Source: Chiridota heheva (taxonomy: Eukaryota > Echinodermata > Holothuroidea > Apodida > Chiridotidae). Taken from it: a DNA stretch of 64,000 nucleotides. Below the pieces are notes generated by a model. That model worked only from the letters and a program-made list of their open reading frames with translations, was not told where the DNA came from and did no database searches. Position numbers and translations under genes: made by a program. The stretch is from assembly GCA_020152595.1 (NCBI GenBank), contig JAIGNY010002621.1, forward strand, positions 1,062,001-1,126,000, given 5' to 3'. This document shows, piece by piece, positions 1-11,592 of the stretch (positions are counted from its first letter, which is position 1; each line of letters starts with the position of its first letter).

Positions 1-1
1 G

Positions 2-121
2 GATATTTATATTCAGGCAGTATCCTATTCAGTTTGCTGGCTGGAGTCATTGCATGAGGACCTATATCATTTGCCAGCAGCTCCGGACTTTGAGTTTCAA
101 GTTCGTCATCCCTTTTTGTGA
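2..121 (+). CDS. Possible terminal exon of an upstream gene (weak)
   Basis: From base 2 one frame stays open for 39 codons and ends at a TGA at 119-121. The translation (starts DIYIQAVSYS, ends FQVRHPFL) has a protein-like composition with aromatic and acidic residues. It runs off the window edge, so no acceptor site can be seen. A chance open frame of this length is quite possible. I recognise no family. Confidence 0.2.
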   Translation, partial: DIYIQAVSYSVCWLESLHEDLYHLPAAPDFEFQVRHPFL

Positions 122-1955
122 GCTATCTTTTAACTAAATTTGTCAATTCCCGTAATCAAATGTATTCCCAGTAATTCTTCTCAGTGTTTACCTGTATTTT
201 GGATACTTGCGATGTTTGTAGAGTTACTTTTAACAAGTTTTCGTAAGTTTGCAACTTTAATCAAGATGGCGCCACCATTTGCTGAAATTAATATTACATT
301 ATATTAACAAGAGTGTGGTTCACCGTGAAAGTAAACTAATTTGTCAGCATTGCAGATGGAGTATAGGCTCTCTGCCGTTGGTGGATGTAGAGTGTAAAGG
401 AAATTGCGGTTGTACAGTATTGGCGTTGCAGATGGGAGTATTCGCGCTCTCTGAAATTTATGTTTATAATGCCAGACAAGTCGTAGCCTAGTATCTGTTG
501 CAGTAATCAGTGTAGCGTACAAAATGATAATTCCAGTTCTATTCAAGAGCATAGCGATTTCCCTAGCGTAGCGATCTCGAGAGAAACTCAAAGGATTGCT
601 GTGGATTGGAAGAGAATCTTGTTGTGTACTGTTAAATTTTTAGGCCCTGTATTGTAAATTTAGGTACTGTATTTATTAGGAAATAAGAAATGAAGTCTCA
701 TTCAGAAAGATGATGTGCTGGATAACTTCTCTCTTTCGCTAGGCCTGTGATTATTATATTGTTGATATTGAATATGTATTGATTAAATTGATTATTTTTA
801 TTTGTATTTTGTTACTATGCTAAGTTACAGTATATTATGAAAGTGATTCAGGTTGTTTGTTAGAATTTAGGCCGTCTGTATTGTGAAAGTCGAGGAGATA
901 TAAATGGAGTGCTCGTGTACAGCGATATTCTAAGTGTTTGTAAGAATATAGGTTCTGTGTACTAGTAAAGAGTCAGGAGATGTTGATTTATTCAATTAGG
1001 GACCTGTCTGTACCAGTGTCATTCTTTGTGTTGGTATTGATTGTAATTATGTTGTTTTTCATGGTTTCATATATAATGAAATTGTCCGAGGGTATTGTGG
1101 GTTATTTTAGATAAGCTGGTCCCAGCTAGGATGTAATAGGAATCTAGGTCATGGTTGAGTGAAGACAAGAGTTCTTGCTGTCTTGGGTTTATTTTTGGGT
1201 TTATTTGTGGTTTGTATTGTGTCAACAAAACAATGGGTTGGTTTTGGGTGTTTCCTGTGTACAGCTGTGTTAAACTGCCGGTCATTGGTCTATCCTCTTT
1301 TATTAGGAAAGGTTGTGTGTTTCCGGTGTTGAGTTATTAGCCGAGGATTGTGTTACATGTAACTCAGCAAGTTCTCAAGAAGTGTTTTGGTATCATGCAT
1401 AAAGAAAGATAAGGAGTATTTTTATCAAGATGTTATTGCATACTGGAGGCTGGTATCAATAACAGTTTTGTACTTGTGCTTTAAAGTTTTTGTGTGTTCT
1501 GCCGTCATTTTTGTACCATAGATCCCAACCGGCGATACACCTCGACACCCCAGGGGGATACTCCCCACCTCTCCGAAGTTTATTTCATTAAAAAAAGGTT
1601 GTTATACACAGTAGAATAAGAAAAACATGAATTTGGTAAAAAAAAAAAAAAATGCATTTTTTAATACTTACATTCATGTACTTCAATAATCCCTTATTGA
1701 AATCTGTTAAAAGTTTAAGTTCATTTGGTAAGGAAGCATTAGAAAAATAGTTCTCATAAAATTCTTGAGAAATTTTGTACCGTTACCATGGTAACAAGAC
1801 AGAAAATGTGCCCAAAATATTATTTCTAGATTATCATTATTTTCCAAAATACTCCACAAAGTACATGTATGTATTAGAATCGCATTGCTGCCATTTATTA
1901 CTATGTACCCCCTCCGACAGAATCTAGAGGAAGCTAAGTTCAAATAGGTCCAAGA
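122..1955. other. No gene seen; AT-rich non-coding DNA
   Basis: Short ORFs only, on both strands, with no splice-linked coding pattern. If the frame ending at 121 is real this would begin with its 3' UTR. A short C/G-rich patch near 1,525-1,580 and an A-run near 1,640 are the only local features. Confidence 0.5.
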
Positions 1956-3270
1956 GCAGTCGACAAAATCTTCAACCGGGTGTCTTTTTATGACGTCATA
2001 GTAGAGTAGACACTTTTAGAACAATGACGTAATTTGTTTAATATTCTCGTAATATTGAACAATGACAGAATAATCACTCGCGCGGCTTGTAAACACACGT
2101 GGGTCTGTGGTCAACTAATTATTCTCAATTTTGAAAGCTATGATGAAAGAGTTAGGTTCGGGGTCCTTTTTGTACCAGAATGTTATAGATTTGGGATATT
2201 TTGTGATGTTTTCCAAAAAGTACCATCTAATATCTCTCGGATGAGGGTACTTTCGATAAGGGGTCACCAGCGGTTTTGGCCCTTTTTTTTTAGGCCGAAG
2301 TGAAGAGGTGTTGTACATAAGGACATTTTAATAATTTCATTGACACTGTCAGTGTCCCCCTCCCCTAACTCACTATGATAATTGTCCTTTCCTCCCCTCC
2401 CCATTCAATGTTGGCTATTGTTACTTTTTTTCCTGGAAATGACGTTAAAAAAGGAATAAATTTAACATTGAAAGGGGGGATAAGGGGTTACAATTTTGGA
2501 AAAATATTAAAGAAACATAACACTATAACATATAAAGTTCTTAAAAAGTTGAAGTGTTCCAGCAGTTTTGTCCAAGATTGTAGGCCTAGGCCTACTTCCA
2601 AAAATAATATATCCCATAACATTTTCTTTAATTTAAGATGATCTGCAAGGATTTTAACTTTAGTCACAAATGCTAAATTATTTCTGTTCACCTAAGAATA
2701 GGTTAACGTTAGACCTCAGATAGTTCTTAAGTACTTGGTTAACCTACTTCCCTTCAAGAACTTGGAAGTTTCAAGCCCTTGTATGACAGTATAACCTTGA
2801 TTTCTGATGAAATCACTCCACCTATCCAGTGCTGTCATGCAAAATAAATTATACCCTATCCATTTAATAGTACCTCAAACTCCATAGCAATCAGTGTAAC
2901 AAACACTATTTAGAACTAGCTATCACTTACAGTTGTATAGATAGCTAGCTGCCTATGGATACAACTAACTGACTAACTTAGTGTTACTATTAAGCATTTT
3001 ACGTGCGTGGGACCCGAGTAACAAACATTCAGACATTAACAAAGTTAAAAGTTTAAGATTTTCCCGCGGGAAATTTTAAGAAACTTCAGTCAGGTGATGT
3101 GTCACATGAGAATCATAGTGGTGTTATCGTCATGTGACGAGCTATTTGCAACTTTAGTATGACATCAATATGTGTACATGTAAGTTGCCATAACGAGAAA
3201 TGACGCCATAAAGCCAAAACGATAAATGAGGTCATATAAAGACACCCGGTTGAAGATTCTGACGATTTCC
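1956..3270 (+). mobile_element. Family A DNA transposon, copy 1 (non-autonomous, TIR-bounded)
   Basis: Inverted terminal repeats are visible. The left end near 1,956-2,000 contains AATCTTCAACCGGGTGTC, and the right end near 3,227-3,262 carries the same sequence in reverse complement. Both ends continue into a TGACGTCA/TGACCTCA-like stretch. The inside (about 1.3 kb) has no transposase; the ORFs are short. A second copy in inverted orientation lies at 11,593-18,194 and matches it along most of its length once later insertions are removed, which confirms the borders. A third locus at 33,306-33,375 retains only one end. The superfamily is not clear because no clean target duplication is visible. 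Confidence 0.75.
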
Positions 3271-3379
3271 TTCCTGGAGTTTCATTTAGTGTTGTTTATA
3301 AACAAACGTCAAATTTCTTCTGATATTCACCATGTATTGATAAATAAATTGTATTTTTACTTCTGAAACTGTGTTTTGA

Positions 3380-5300
3380 GAATAAAATGCTAAAGTTTAG
3401 ATCAGTTAGGAGGAAGAAGAGGAGATGATATGGTCATAAAAGAACCAGCAACGAAGACATTCCTTAAATTGAAGTACAGGACAATCCCAATACCAGTTCT
3501 GCTACGAAGGAAGAATGTGAAATTGACTCTTCAAATTCATTAGAAATTTTCAGTAAATTTGAAAGTGCAAGTGCCAAGAAAATAAAGCAAGTTTTCCAAG
3601 AGGATATTCCTTTGGAAAAAGGGACACCAACTGGTTTCAGACCAGTTGATATAGTGAAAATATCAAGTAGATTTGCACAGTATGCAAAGTGCCCTGTGTG
3701 TTTCTCACCTTGTTCATTAGAAGAAAACTACAACAAAAGGAAGAGATTTTCCTCTTTAATGTCCTTAGAATGCACCATATGTGACTTTGCAGATAATTTT
3801 TACACCTGAGGTAGAATAGAGACTACTTCTGAAGAAACAGATAAGACATGGGAAGTAAATCGTATAAGACATTGGAAGTGAATCGTATGACAATTATGGC
3901 TTTTCGAGAAATTGGCAGAGGGTTATTAGCAATGGAGAATTTTTGCAAGGTAATGAACATGCCGCAACCACCATCAATGTCTTCATATACAAAACATGTT
4001 CAAAAACTAGCTACTTCATATGATAAAGAGGCCATAGCTAGTATGGAGGTTACAGCAAATTCTGTAAAGCTTGCCGACAATGACTCTGGGCCTTTTGACT
4101 GTTCAACTTCAGTTGATGGAACTTGGCAGAAAAGAGGCCACGCATCTCTGAATGGTGTCATCACTGCCATAAAAACAACATCTGGTAAAGTAATAGACTA
4201 TAAGGTTTTATCCAAAAAGTGTAAAGGATGTAAGAAGTGGTCTCGAAAGGACAAAGAGTCTGCCCCATGTTTACAATGAAAGGCTACACACAAGTGTGTG
4301 AACAATTATAGTGGATCCGCTGCAAACATGGAACCTGTCGGTGTACAGCGGATCTTTCATCGTTCTGTTCCCCGCCACAATCTCCAATACACAAGCTACA
4401 TTGAAGATGGGGATTCAAACTCATTCTCCCAAGTAAGAAAGTCTAAACCGTACGGGAATGTGTAGATTGTGAAAATGGAATGTGTGGGACATGTTTAGAA
4501 GAGAGTGGGGTCCCGGTTATAAAAGAAAGAAACAGATTTTGGAAAGAAAAAGCTTTCTGATGGAAAAACAATAGGAGGAAGAGGACGTCTGACCAACACG
4601 GTCATAGACACGCTGCAAAATTATTACGGGATGGCCGTCAGAGAAAACAAGGAGGACGCAGAGGCGAGGAAAAAAAACCACATTGGCCTCACTCTATCAT
4701 GTGGCATCAAATGACATCAAGCCACAGCATGAGAAATGCTTAGAAGGTCCAGATAGTTGGTGTAAATACCAAAAAGACAAGGCCAACAACACCAAAAGCC
4801 ACAAGCATAGAGCTGGCCTACCCCAACCAGTCTTGGAAGTAATTGAGGATATTTATAAGGACCTAACAAGCGATGAGCTTCTATCGCGTTGCATTGACTG
4901 CCACACCCAAAATGCAAATGAAGCATTTAACGGTATAATTTGGAATAAGATCCCCAAAAGCCACACCCAAAATGCAAATGAAGCATTCAACGGTATAATT
5001 TGGAATAAAATCCCCAAAGAAGTCTAAGTTGGTCCCTCAGATTAGGTGTTGCCAGTGCTGTTCTGTCATTCAATGAGGGTAAAAGAGGAATTATTTGTGT
5101 GATGGAAAAGCAAGGAATGGCTCCAGGGACATACACATTAGGCAGATCAGCAAATCTGACAATCAGCAAATAAAGTTTGCAGAAAAGAAGGTAAGACCTG
5201 AAAGCAAAACCCCGCAGAAAGACTCTAAGAGCTGTCAGGAAAGGCCTCCAAGATGACAATGAAATGACTGAAGGGAAAGTGTATGAGCCTGGGACATTTT
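3380..5300 (+). pseudogene. Decayed Mutator-like transposase
   Basis: Pieces in three frames line up in the order expected for the animal Mutator-like transposase domain family. A basic N-terminus (MLKFRSVRRKK, from 3,388) comes first. A segment at 3,612-3,809 holds CPVC and CTIC cysteine pairs. The segment 3,848-4,279 carries the hallmark SVDGTWQKRGHASLNG and CKGCKKW. Around 4,290-4,450 another frame shows a YSGSAANMEP-type motif, and 4,683-5,027 holds DSWCKYQKDKANN and TQNANEAFNG. The C-terminal tail ends near 5,300 (VYEPGTF). Frame changes occur near 3,410, 3,810, 4,280, 4,490, 4,680 and 5,025, plus a TAA near 5,171 in the tail, so it is inactive. A 60-bp in-frame tandem duplication lies at 4,901-5,020. 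No TIRs of its own are visible; family A ends only about 110 bp upstream, so the two could once have formed one element, but this is unproven. Confidence 0.75.
4901..5020 (+). repeat. 60-bp in-frame tandem duplication inside the transposase
   Basis: Units 4,901-4,960 and 4,961-5,020 are nearly identical, differing at only a few positions. They duplicate the conserved HTQNANEAFNGIIWNKIPK segment. Being a multiple of three it keeps the frame, so it may predate the decay of the gene. Confidence 0.9.
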
Positions 5301-5945
5301 AGGGAGCATGGTATGGGTTTTTCAACTTCAAATGCTTATTTAAACAGTAACAAAGCTCATGTATTTTGATTTTTTTGTGCGGCAACATGTTTAAATCACA
5401 GTTTTCTTAGGTTTTGATAATTTGGTTAGAAAACCAATTTTGTAACAAAGATAAAATAACTTTATTTTATTTAATCCAATGAAATTTCACAGGATTGTAC
5501 ATAAGAAGTTTCTGTATGCAATGAAATTAAAACAAAGTAGTACCTATGTCGCATTGGTCTGTTATGGCACATTTGCATAATTATTGAGGTGAATTAATTT
5601 GAAAATTTCAAATAAAAAAAGGAGTAAAATTATTGTTAACTTCTTTTACCTATCTTTTAATTTCATTGCATAGATGATCTTATAAGCTTTGATTTGACAT
5701 ATAAATTGTGTTCATAGGGTATAGAATGACTGATCTATTACTGTTTTTATGAAGTGCTTCGGCTATCTCATTAATATGCAAATGATATGCAAATTTCTTT
5801 ATTTTCGAATGATTTAATTTGGACATTTTACCACACCAATAATTAACTTCATTGGCTTTATAGAACCTTTTTTGACTCTTTCTGTGTATAACCACCTTAT
5901 TAAGAAAAGAAATGCTTCAACGTACAGTATACATACAGTAGTTCT
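5301..5945. other. No gene seen; AT-rich spacer
   Basis: AT-rich sequence with short ORFs only. It separates the transposase remnant from the retroelement fragment. Confidence 0.5.
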
Positions 5946-6215
5946 CATCTTGGGATTGAAAAGTGTAAAAGACGTGTCAGAGATGTACTTTATTTGCCAA
6001 ACATGAATTCAAAGATAGAAGATCTGCTATCAAAATGTTCAACTTGCAACAAATTTCAAAGCAAAAATGTCAAAGAACTATTGAAACCTCATGACACTTC
6101 AGATTGGCCTGGTCAAAACTTGGGGCTGACTTGTTTGAGTTGAATGGGTGTAACTATCTTTTGATTGGTGACTACTATTCAGGTTTTTTAGCTCCACCCA
6201 TTACACAGAGTGCAA
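5946..6215 (+). mobile_element. Fossil Ty3/Gypsy-type integrase fragment
   Basis: A short stretch resembles the zinc-binding (H2C2) region and the beginning of the catalytic core of a Ty3/Gypsy-like LTR retrotransposon integrase; the SKCSTCNKFQ motif and a GADLFEL motif are recognisable. No LTRs, gag, protease or reverse transcriptase are seen around it. It is an old, broken relic with a few breaks. Confidence 0.65.
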
Positions 6216-6219
6216 AGAG

Positions 6220-6362
6220 TGGAGCTTATCAAATTGTACATGAGCTTTCATATGTGCTGGCACAAAGCTTTGTGTTAAAATGCATCTCCTCCTAGGTTTG
6301 AACAGTTTTGCTCTTGAGATTCTGGCTCAAGCGAGATTTTTGTACGCTTCATGAAGCTTGTA
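6220..6362 (+). repeat. Short interspersed repeat B, copy 1
   Basis: This about 145-bp segment is repeated in reverse complement at 11,195-11,347. The shared core includes TTGCTCTTGAGATTCTGGCTC. The start of the other copy is itself an inverted repeat (GAAGCTCA ... TGAGCTTC), and the end has AAGC/GCTT motifs, suggesting a small foldback or MITE-like unit. Confidence 0.65.
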
Positions 6363-7061
6363 TTTTAAATTGATTGCTTTAAATTATTTTAATTTTGTCA
6401 TATCTGATATTTTTATATTTTTTAAAAGTTTATATTTGAAGTCTATTCCATTTTTGAAAAGAGTTTCAACTTTCCTGCATGAATTGTACCCAGTTTCTTT
6501 GTTTGGATTTAATGGCACCTTAACAGTCAGGTCATACGTATGTGCCAAACAAGGTTAGTTGTGAATGACTGGCAGATTGGTTCTCAGTGATGACTTAGTT
6601 TTGTGGTGGGTGCAATGAGGTTCACTTCATGGCTATGTCTGAAAAATTAGGCTTCTAACAAAAGCTATGTGACATTCAATGCATGGTGCTATTATGTCTC
6701 GCTCAATTACTGACGTTGGCGGGGTCAAAGGTCAATTTCACCACAATGTATAGTTAAAAAATATATGTGACAAAATTTCTAACATTTACACATTAATCTT
6801 TATAAATGTTAAGTTAATTTCATTTGACCAGTACTGAAAAAAGATTACTGACCAAACATGTTTCAAAACGGCCAAATTTAGCCGGTAATCGGCCAACCTA
6901 GCAGCCCTAAAATGCCCCATTGAATACTACCCAGTAACAATTCTTCCATGTGTCCACGAACACTGTAAACAAATTTGGAAACAAATTATTTAGTTCTTGC
7001 AATCTGCTGCCCATACGGCACATCATGCACTTGTCAATTGTGTGAATCACCCCCACACCCC
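6363..7061. other. No gene seen
   Basis: AT-rich, only short ORFs. The ORF at 6,358-6,558 is low-complexity FNF/LYL sequence with no support. Confidence 0.45.
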
Positions 7062-7125
7062 AAGGTGAGTCATTGCACCAAAAAGAGTCATTGCACCAAA
7101 GTGAGTCATTGCACCAAAGTGGGTG
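7062..7125 (+). repeat. Short tandem repeat of GAGTCATTGCACCAAA
   Basis: About three and a half copies of a 16-18 bp unit (GAGTCATTGCACCAAAR) in a row. Related GAGTCA words recur up to about 7,340. Confidence 0.85.
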
Positions 7126-7567
7126 GACAACACATGTACATTGATGCAACCCTCAGTCACTTGCGTGACTGACATTTTTTTGTGAAATGACTTATCCCAA
7201 ATGGGTCTGAAGTATATTGACCCACCCCAGAGTCGCTCTGGTGATTGACAATTTGGTACAATGACACACATGTGAGTCACTATTTCATGTCAATGACTCA
7301 CCTATAACTGACATTGCCGGTGATAGTAGGGGTGAGTCATGACAAGTGCATTAGCAACAACTTCTGCAATGCAAAGTGCGTACACCAACCCAAGTAAACT
7401 TTATCCTTACATAGTGCATTTAAGTTTAAAATTTTGACACCCCCCCCCCCCCCCGTACATTTAAGTATAACGTTCTAGCCCCTGCGATTAGCACAACTAG
7501 ACTTACTGACAATTGAGACTTACTGAACGACAAGCAAAAATGATCAAACAACTTTACATGTTATCTT
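7126..7567. other. No gene seen; GAGTCA-rich spacer with a poly-C run
   Basis: Scattered GTGAGTCAT/ATGACTCAC words continue the preceding repeat. A C-run of about 15 lies at 7,439-7,455. Confidence 0.5.
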
Positions 7568-8439
7568 CTAGGTTATGTCAAGTATTCCCCATAGTACCGT
7601 TGGACTGACGCCAGCTGTGTTAGTATGGCTGCCGTTGGTGATGGCTGGCCGTCCGAGGGTACTACAAAATCCTATACCATTCTGTAGTTTTAAGCAAGGT
7701 GTTAAATGTATAGGAAAATCTGTTTTAACATTTTTATGAATGCGAAACCATTTTACCTTTTTTATCGCGCACAATGATTAGAATCGATGTTTGAAGCCCA
7801 TCAATGTCTTCAAATACTGTTTGAAGGTGATTTGAGTTACTTTTATCAAAGTATTTTGACCTACATTTCCTGCCATAAAAATCGTTTGACAAGCTCTATA
7901 CCAAAGTACGGTTAAAGTTCAAAACACTGCCATCGGGCCTATAACATTTTACCGGGGTTAATGTGTTTTAGATTATTTGAGGAAAAAATTAAGATAATAC
8001 TTAAAAAGTACAATTAAATAATCTAAACCTTTCTTGATGTTTTATGTATTTGTTTTCGCACACAGTTTTTTTTTACCAAAACATTTTAAATGCATAAAAT
8101 TATATGAACAAAAAAAATGTTGTCAAGTAAACCTCAACTTGCAGTTTAGTGAGACATTCATAAAACAGTGAATAAGAAAATGGCGTCCAAAATATGAATC
8201 TCAGAGAACTTTATCCCGTCGTGGTGCTAAATAAGTAAAGATTTTGGAAAAGTGTATAATATAGACTACATGTAATTGATATAAGAATATTTAAAAAGTA
8301 ACTTGTTATTTTTCAATCATTAATTTTCTATATGTGAATTTAAAAAAACAGGAATTGCACCTAATCTATAACAACCCTCGTACGGCAATACCAATGTCAA
8401 CCCATACCGAGGGATGTGTATAATAACTAGGTTATGTCA
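7568..8439. mobile_element. Interspersed repeat E, copy 1, with 13-bp target duplication
   Basis: The 13-mer CTAGGTTATGTCA occurs at 7,568-7,580 and again at 8,427-8,439, bracketing an 846-bp body (7,581-8,426). The body is found again in reverse complement at 46,197-47,103; shared words include CCCCATAGTACCG, GGTAAAATGGTTTCG (in complement) and GGGTTGACATTGG. Coding potential is absent. The long target duplication suggests retrotransposition rather than a standard cut-and-paste transposon, but no reverse transcriptase or tRNA-like promoter is seen. Confidence 0.7.
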
Positions 8440-10061
8440 TGACCTACAGTATTAAGAACTAGTAGTATACAAAAGGCTGGTTCTGGGCCACTTTTTATGT
8501 CATTTTTACATCGCTTTTTTTCTTTACTAATTTGGCTGGGGGTTCTGGGCCACTTTTATGTCATTTTCACTAAGCGGACTGGCACACTTTTTATAATGCT
8601 TTTATTTCTGTTTTTCCCTTTACGAGTCAGGAGGTTTTGGCATTTTTACGTCGTTTTTCTGGCACACCTTTTGGGCAATTCTTTCTTATGTTCTTTTAAT
8701 GTCGTTTTTATACATTTTTTTATTTGGGCTGGTCCACCCCACTATCTTGAAAATTTATGACAAAAAAAGATTGTTTGTATTTATTTATTATTATCATTTT
8801 TAAATATTTTTTTGTTTTACCTTTGTTTATGTTTAATTTGTGTAGCCAAAGGTCATAGTGGTGGGTGATCCACTCACAACCTAGCACTTGGTATCGAGAG
8901 GTGAAAAGGAAATTGCATTTATTCGTATGCTATATATAATGTGGTGTTCACTTCTCAATAAGTTCATACCATATCGGAATGTCTTGCTTTCATATAGTGC
9001 TTCTTTGTACTGCTGATGTCGTATATGTTTGAGGTCCTAAAAAACATTGATTAGTAACCTTTTTGGGCTTGATTTTCATTTGTCCCAAAAGCATGTGACT
9101 CATACTTCACAATAAATCAAGTTTTATTGACTTACTTAATTACACTTCATTTGGTCATATCTTGGAATTCCCTTTACCGATTTTGATGATTCTTGGTGTT
9201 TTGTGTTTATTTCATTGTATTTTTTTATGGTATATTACTTAAAACTTCTTCTTTTAAACTTCATTTTTCTGTGGCGATCCTTATAATATTATTAATATCA
9301 CAGCCCAGCGTGGTCCGGTACGAAACGCAAATAGGATTACTGTATAGGCCTACAGCTAAAAGAGCTATTTTACGCGTCATTACGTCTTGAAATCTGTCAC
9401 GTTTGTAGACAAATATTTTACCTTTCGGGAGCTTTAATTACCCCTCTTTGTGCTTTGTTGCCGTATGGCTACACTGATTAAGTTCATTGACCTTATGCCA
9501 ATAGTTGCTATTTCAGTAATTTTTTGCCTTTGATGAACAATGTTGTCTTCTGTCAATATATTAACACCAATAATAATTAAGATAGCTGCCCTCTTTAAAT
9601 CATGCTGGACTCTCAAAATGGTGGCCTCCATGAAAATGTCAAGCTGCAGATAGAGCCCATTTGCTCTTCAAAATATAAGACCCCCTCCCCTTCCCAGGTA
9701 AGTTTAATTATGGAATCTTATACATAAAACAACATAGATAATAGTGAGCATACAGATTTAGCATAAAATCCTGGCATAAAAGTATTATTTGGGTAATAAA
9801 ACAGATGTAGCCAAATGGCAACTGCGAACATGATGGGTTGTGCCATATGGCAACATTGTCCCTTTGTGGCATGATAATTGGAAAATAACTAAAGTCAAAT
9901 GTGAATGGTATAAAGGTTTATCAGTATTTTGGCTGCTTACAATGGATGCTGTTGGAATAGCAGTATAGCTATAAATGACATGGGTGGTTTTATATGACCC
10001 CGATGAAATAACCATCCTTATGAAGAATGGTCCATCAATCATTCATGGGTTTTGCACAAAG
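8440..10061. other. No gene seen; T-rich imperfect repeats
   Basis: Between 8,470 and 8,750 phrases such as GGGCCACTTTTATGTCATTTT recur imperfectly. The long plus-strand ORF there (87 codons) is a by-product of this T-rich repeat. The rest is AT-rich with short ORFs. Confidence 0.5.
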
Positions 10062-10358
10062 TCCTCCCAAGCGACGACGATGAGTGAAAACACAATTACA
10101 ATGACAGGGTCGTCGCTCTGCGTATTCGGTTATGATAGTAACAATGCTATCACGAAGCGCTTAATACGATGCGAACAAGAACACAGGTACGACGTGCGGA
10201 CATACATAACATCGACAACCAAGTCAATGTCCACGGCCTTTGATAACCAGTTGTGGTGCACTGGCGTGTCTACCCAACCCAGGCTTGAACCTAGGGCCTC
10301 GTGGTCTGTAGACAAGTACGATAACCGCTACACCACAGTTGGTAGACTCCTCCCAAGC
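10062..10358 (-). mobile_element. tRNA-derived SINE, minus strand, 11-bp target duplication
   Basis: TCCTCCCAAGC flanks the element at 10,062-10,072 and 10,348-10,358. Reading the minus strand from 10,347, a tRNA-like head shows an A box TGGTGTAGCGG and, about 35 bases on, a B box GGTTCAAGCCT (one mismatch to the consensus GGTTCRANYCC). The 275-bp element ends near 10,073 in a short GTC-rich tail, not poly-A. The plus-strand 129-codon ORF here is a shadow. A fragment of the same family lies at 18,069-18,150. Confidence 0.85.
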
Positions 10359-10717
10359 ATATAATGTATATTTTTATTTAGGCTCTGCCAAGGACTAATC
10401 TGATTCATACCACTGAACAGCAGTTATTTAGCAAGCTACATAAGATGAATGACCTATTGTGTACAGTGTAACAGTAGCTGGTTGCTAATAAGTGAACTGT
10501 GAATAGACTATGAAGATATTATTAGATAAGAAGGTATAGATTACCCCTGTGTTGTGTATGGTGTAACAATAGCTGGATGCCAGTCAATGAAGTCTGAAGA
10601 GTCTTCTGGTTAAATGGTGTGGATAACCCTGATTTTGAGAAAATCTGGGGTGTCGGGTTGGAGGAGTCTAAGGGCCAAAAATTCTTAATGCTTAGCTGCT
10701 ACAAGAGCCATACAACT
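10359..10717. other. No gene seen; an imperfect ~120-bp duplication
   Basis: The phrase GTGTAACARTAGCTGG occurs near 10,465 and 10,562 with similar flanks, suggesting an old tandem duplication. Nothing coding is evident. Confidence 0.45.
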
Positions 10718-11194
<477 letters not shown>

Positions 11195-11347
11195 TAAGGG
11201 CCTATATGAAGCATACCAAAATCTTGTTTGAGCCAGAATCTCAAGAGCAAACCTGTCAAAACCTAACGTTTAGGACAAGATGAAGTTTAACGCAAAACTT
11301 TGTACAGGCACTTATGGAAGCTCACGTACGATTTGATGAGCTTCAAT
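11195..11347 (-). repeat. Short interspersed repeat B, copy 2 (inverted)
   Basis: Reverse complement of 6,220-6,362. It begins (minus strand) with GAAGCTCATCAAATCGTACG and its TGAGCTTC partner, forming a small hairpin. As at the first locus, it lies on the downstream side of a family A copy when read in family A's orientation. Confidence 0.65.
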
Positions 11348-11592
11348 CATTACACTCGCGCGCAATAGGTACTTTCATGCTAATTTTTTCAATTGTTTTT
11401 AGTTATACGAAAAATGCTGACTGACAAATACTGTACCGTACCCATGTTTCTAGATGGTTAGTCGGATGGTCTTTAAAATGGTTACCAATTCCTCAAATAA
11501 TTAAAAGAATATATCCAGACTTCACGGAGCTTGTAATTCTGCTGGCAGTGCTGTCTTTCATTCCAACTCCCTGTTCAAACTCACCCTAAGAC
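11348..11592. other. Spacer, nothing recognised
   Basis: Sequence between repeat B and family A copy 2. It does not match the spacer at the first locus. Confidence 0.5.

Noticed and set aside
7062-7125. CRISPR-like array
   Set aside because: Repeats are adjacent without spacers, and the DNA is eukaryotic.
8497-8760. 87-codon hydrophobic ORF resembling a membrane protein
   Set aside because: T-rich imperfect repeat gives F/L-rich translation; no gene context.
9975-10364. 129-codon plus-strand ORF
   Set aside because: It is the antisense of a tRNA-derived SINE with target duplications.
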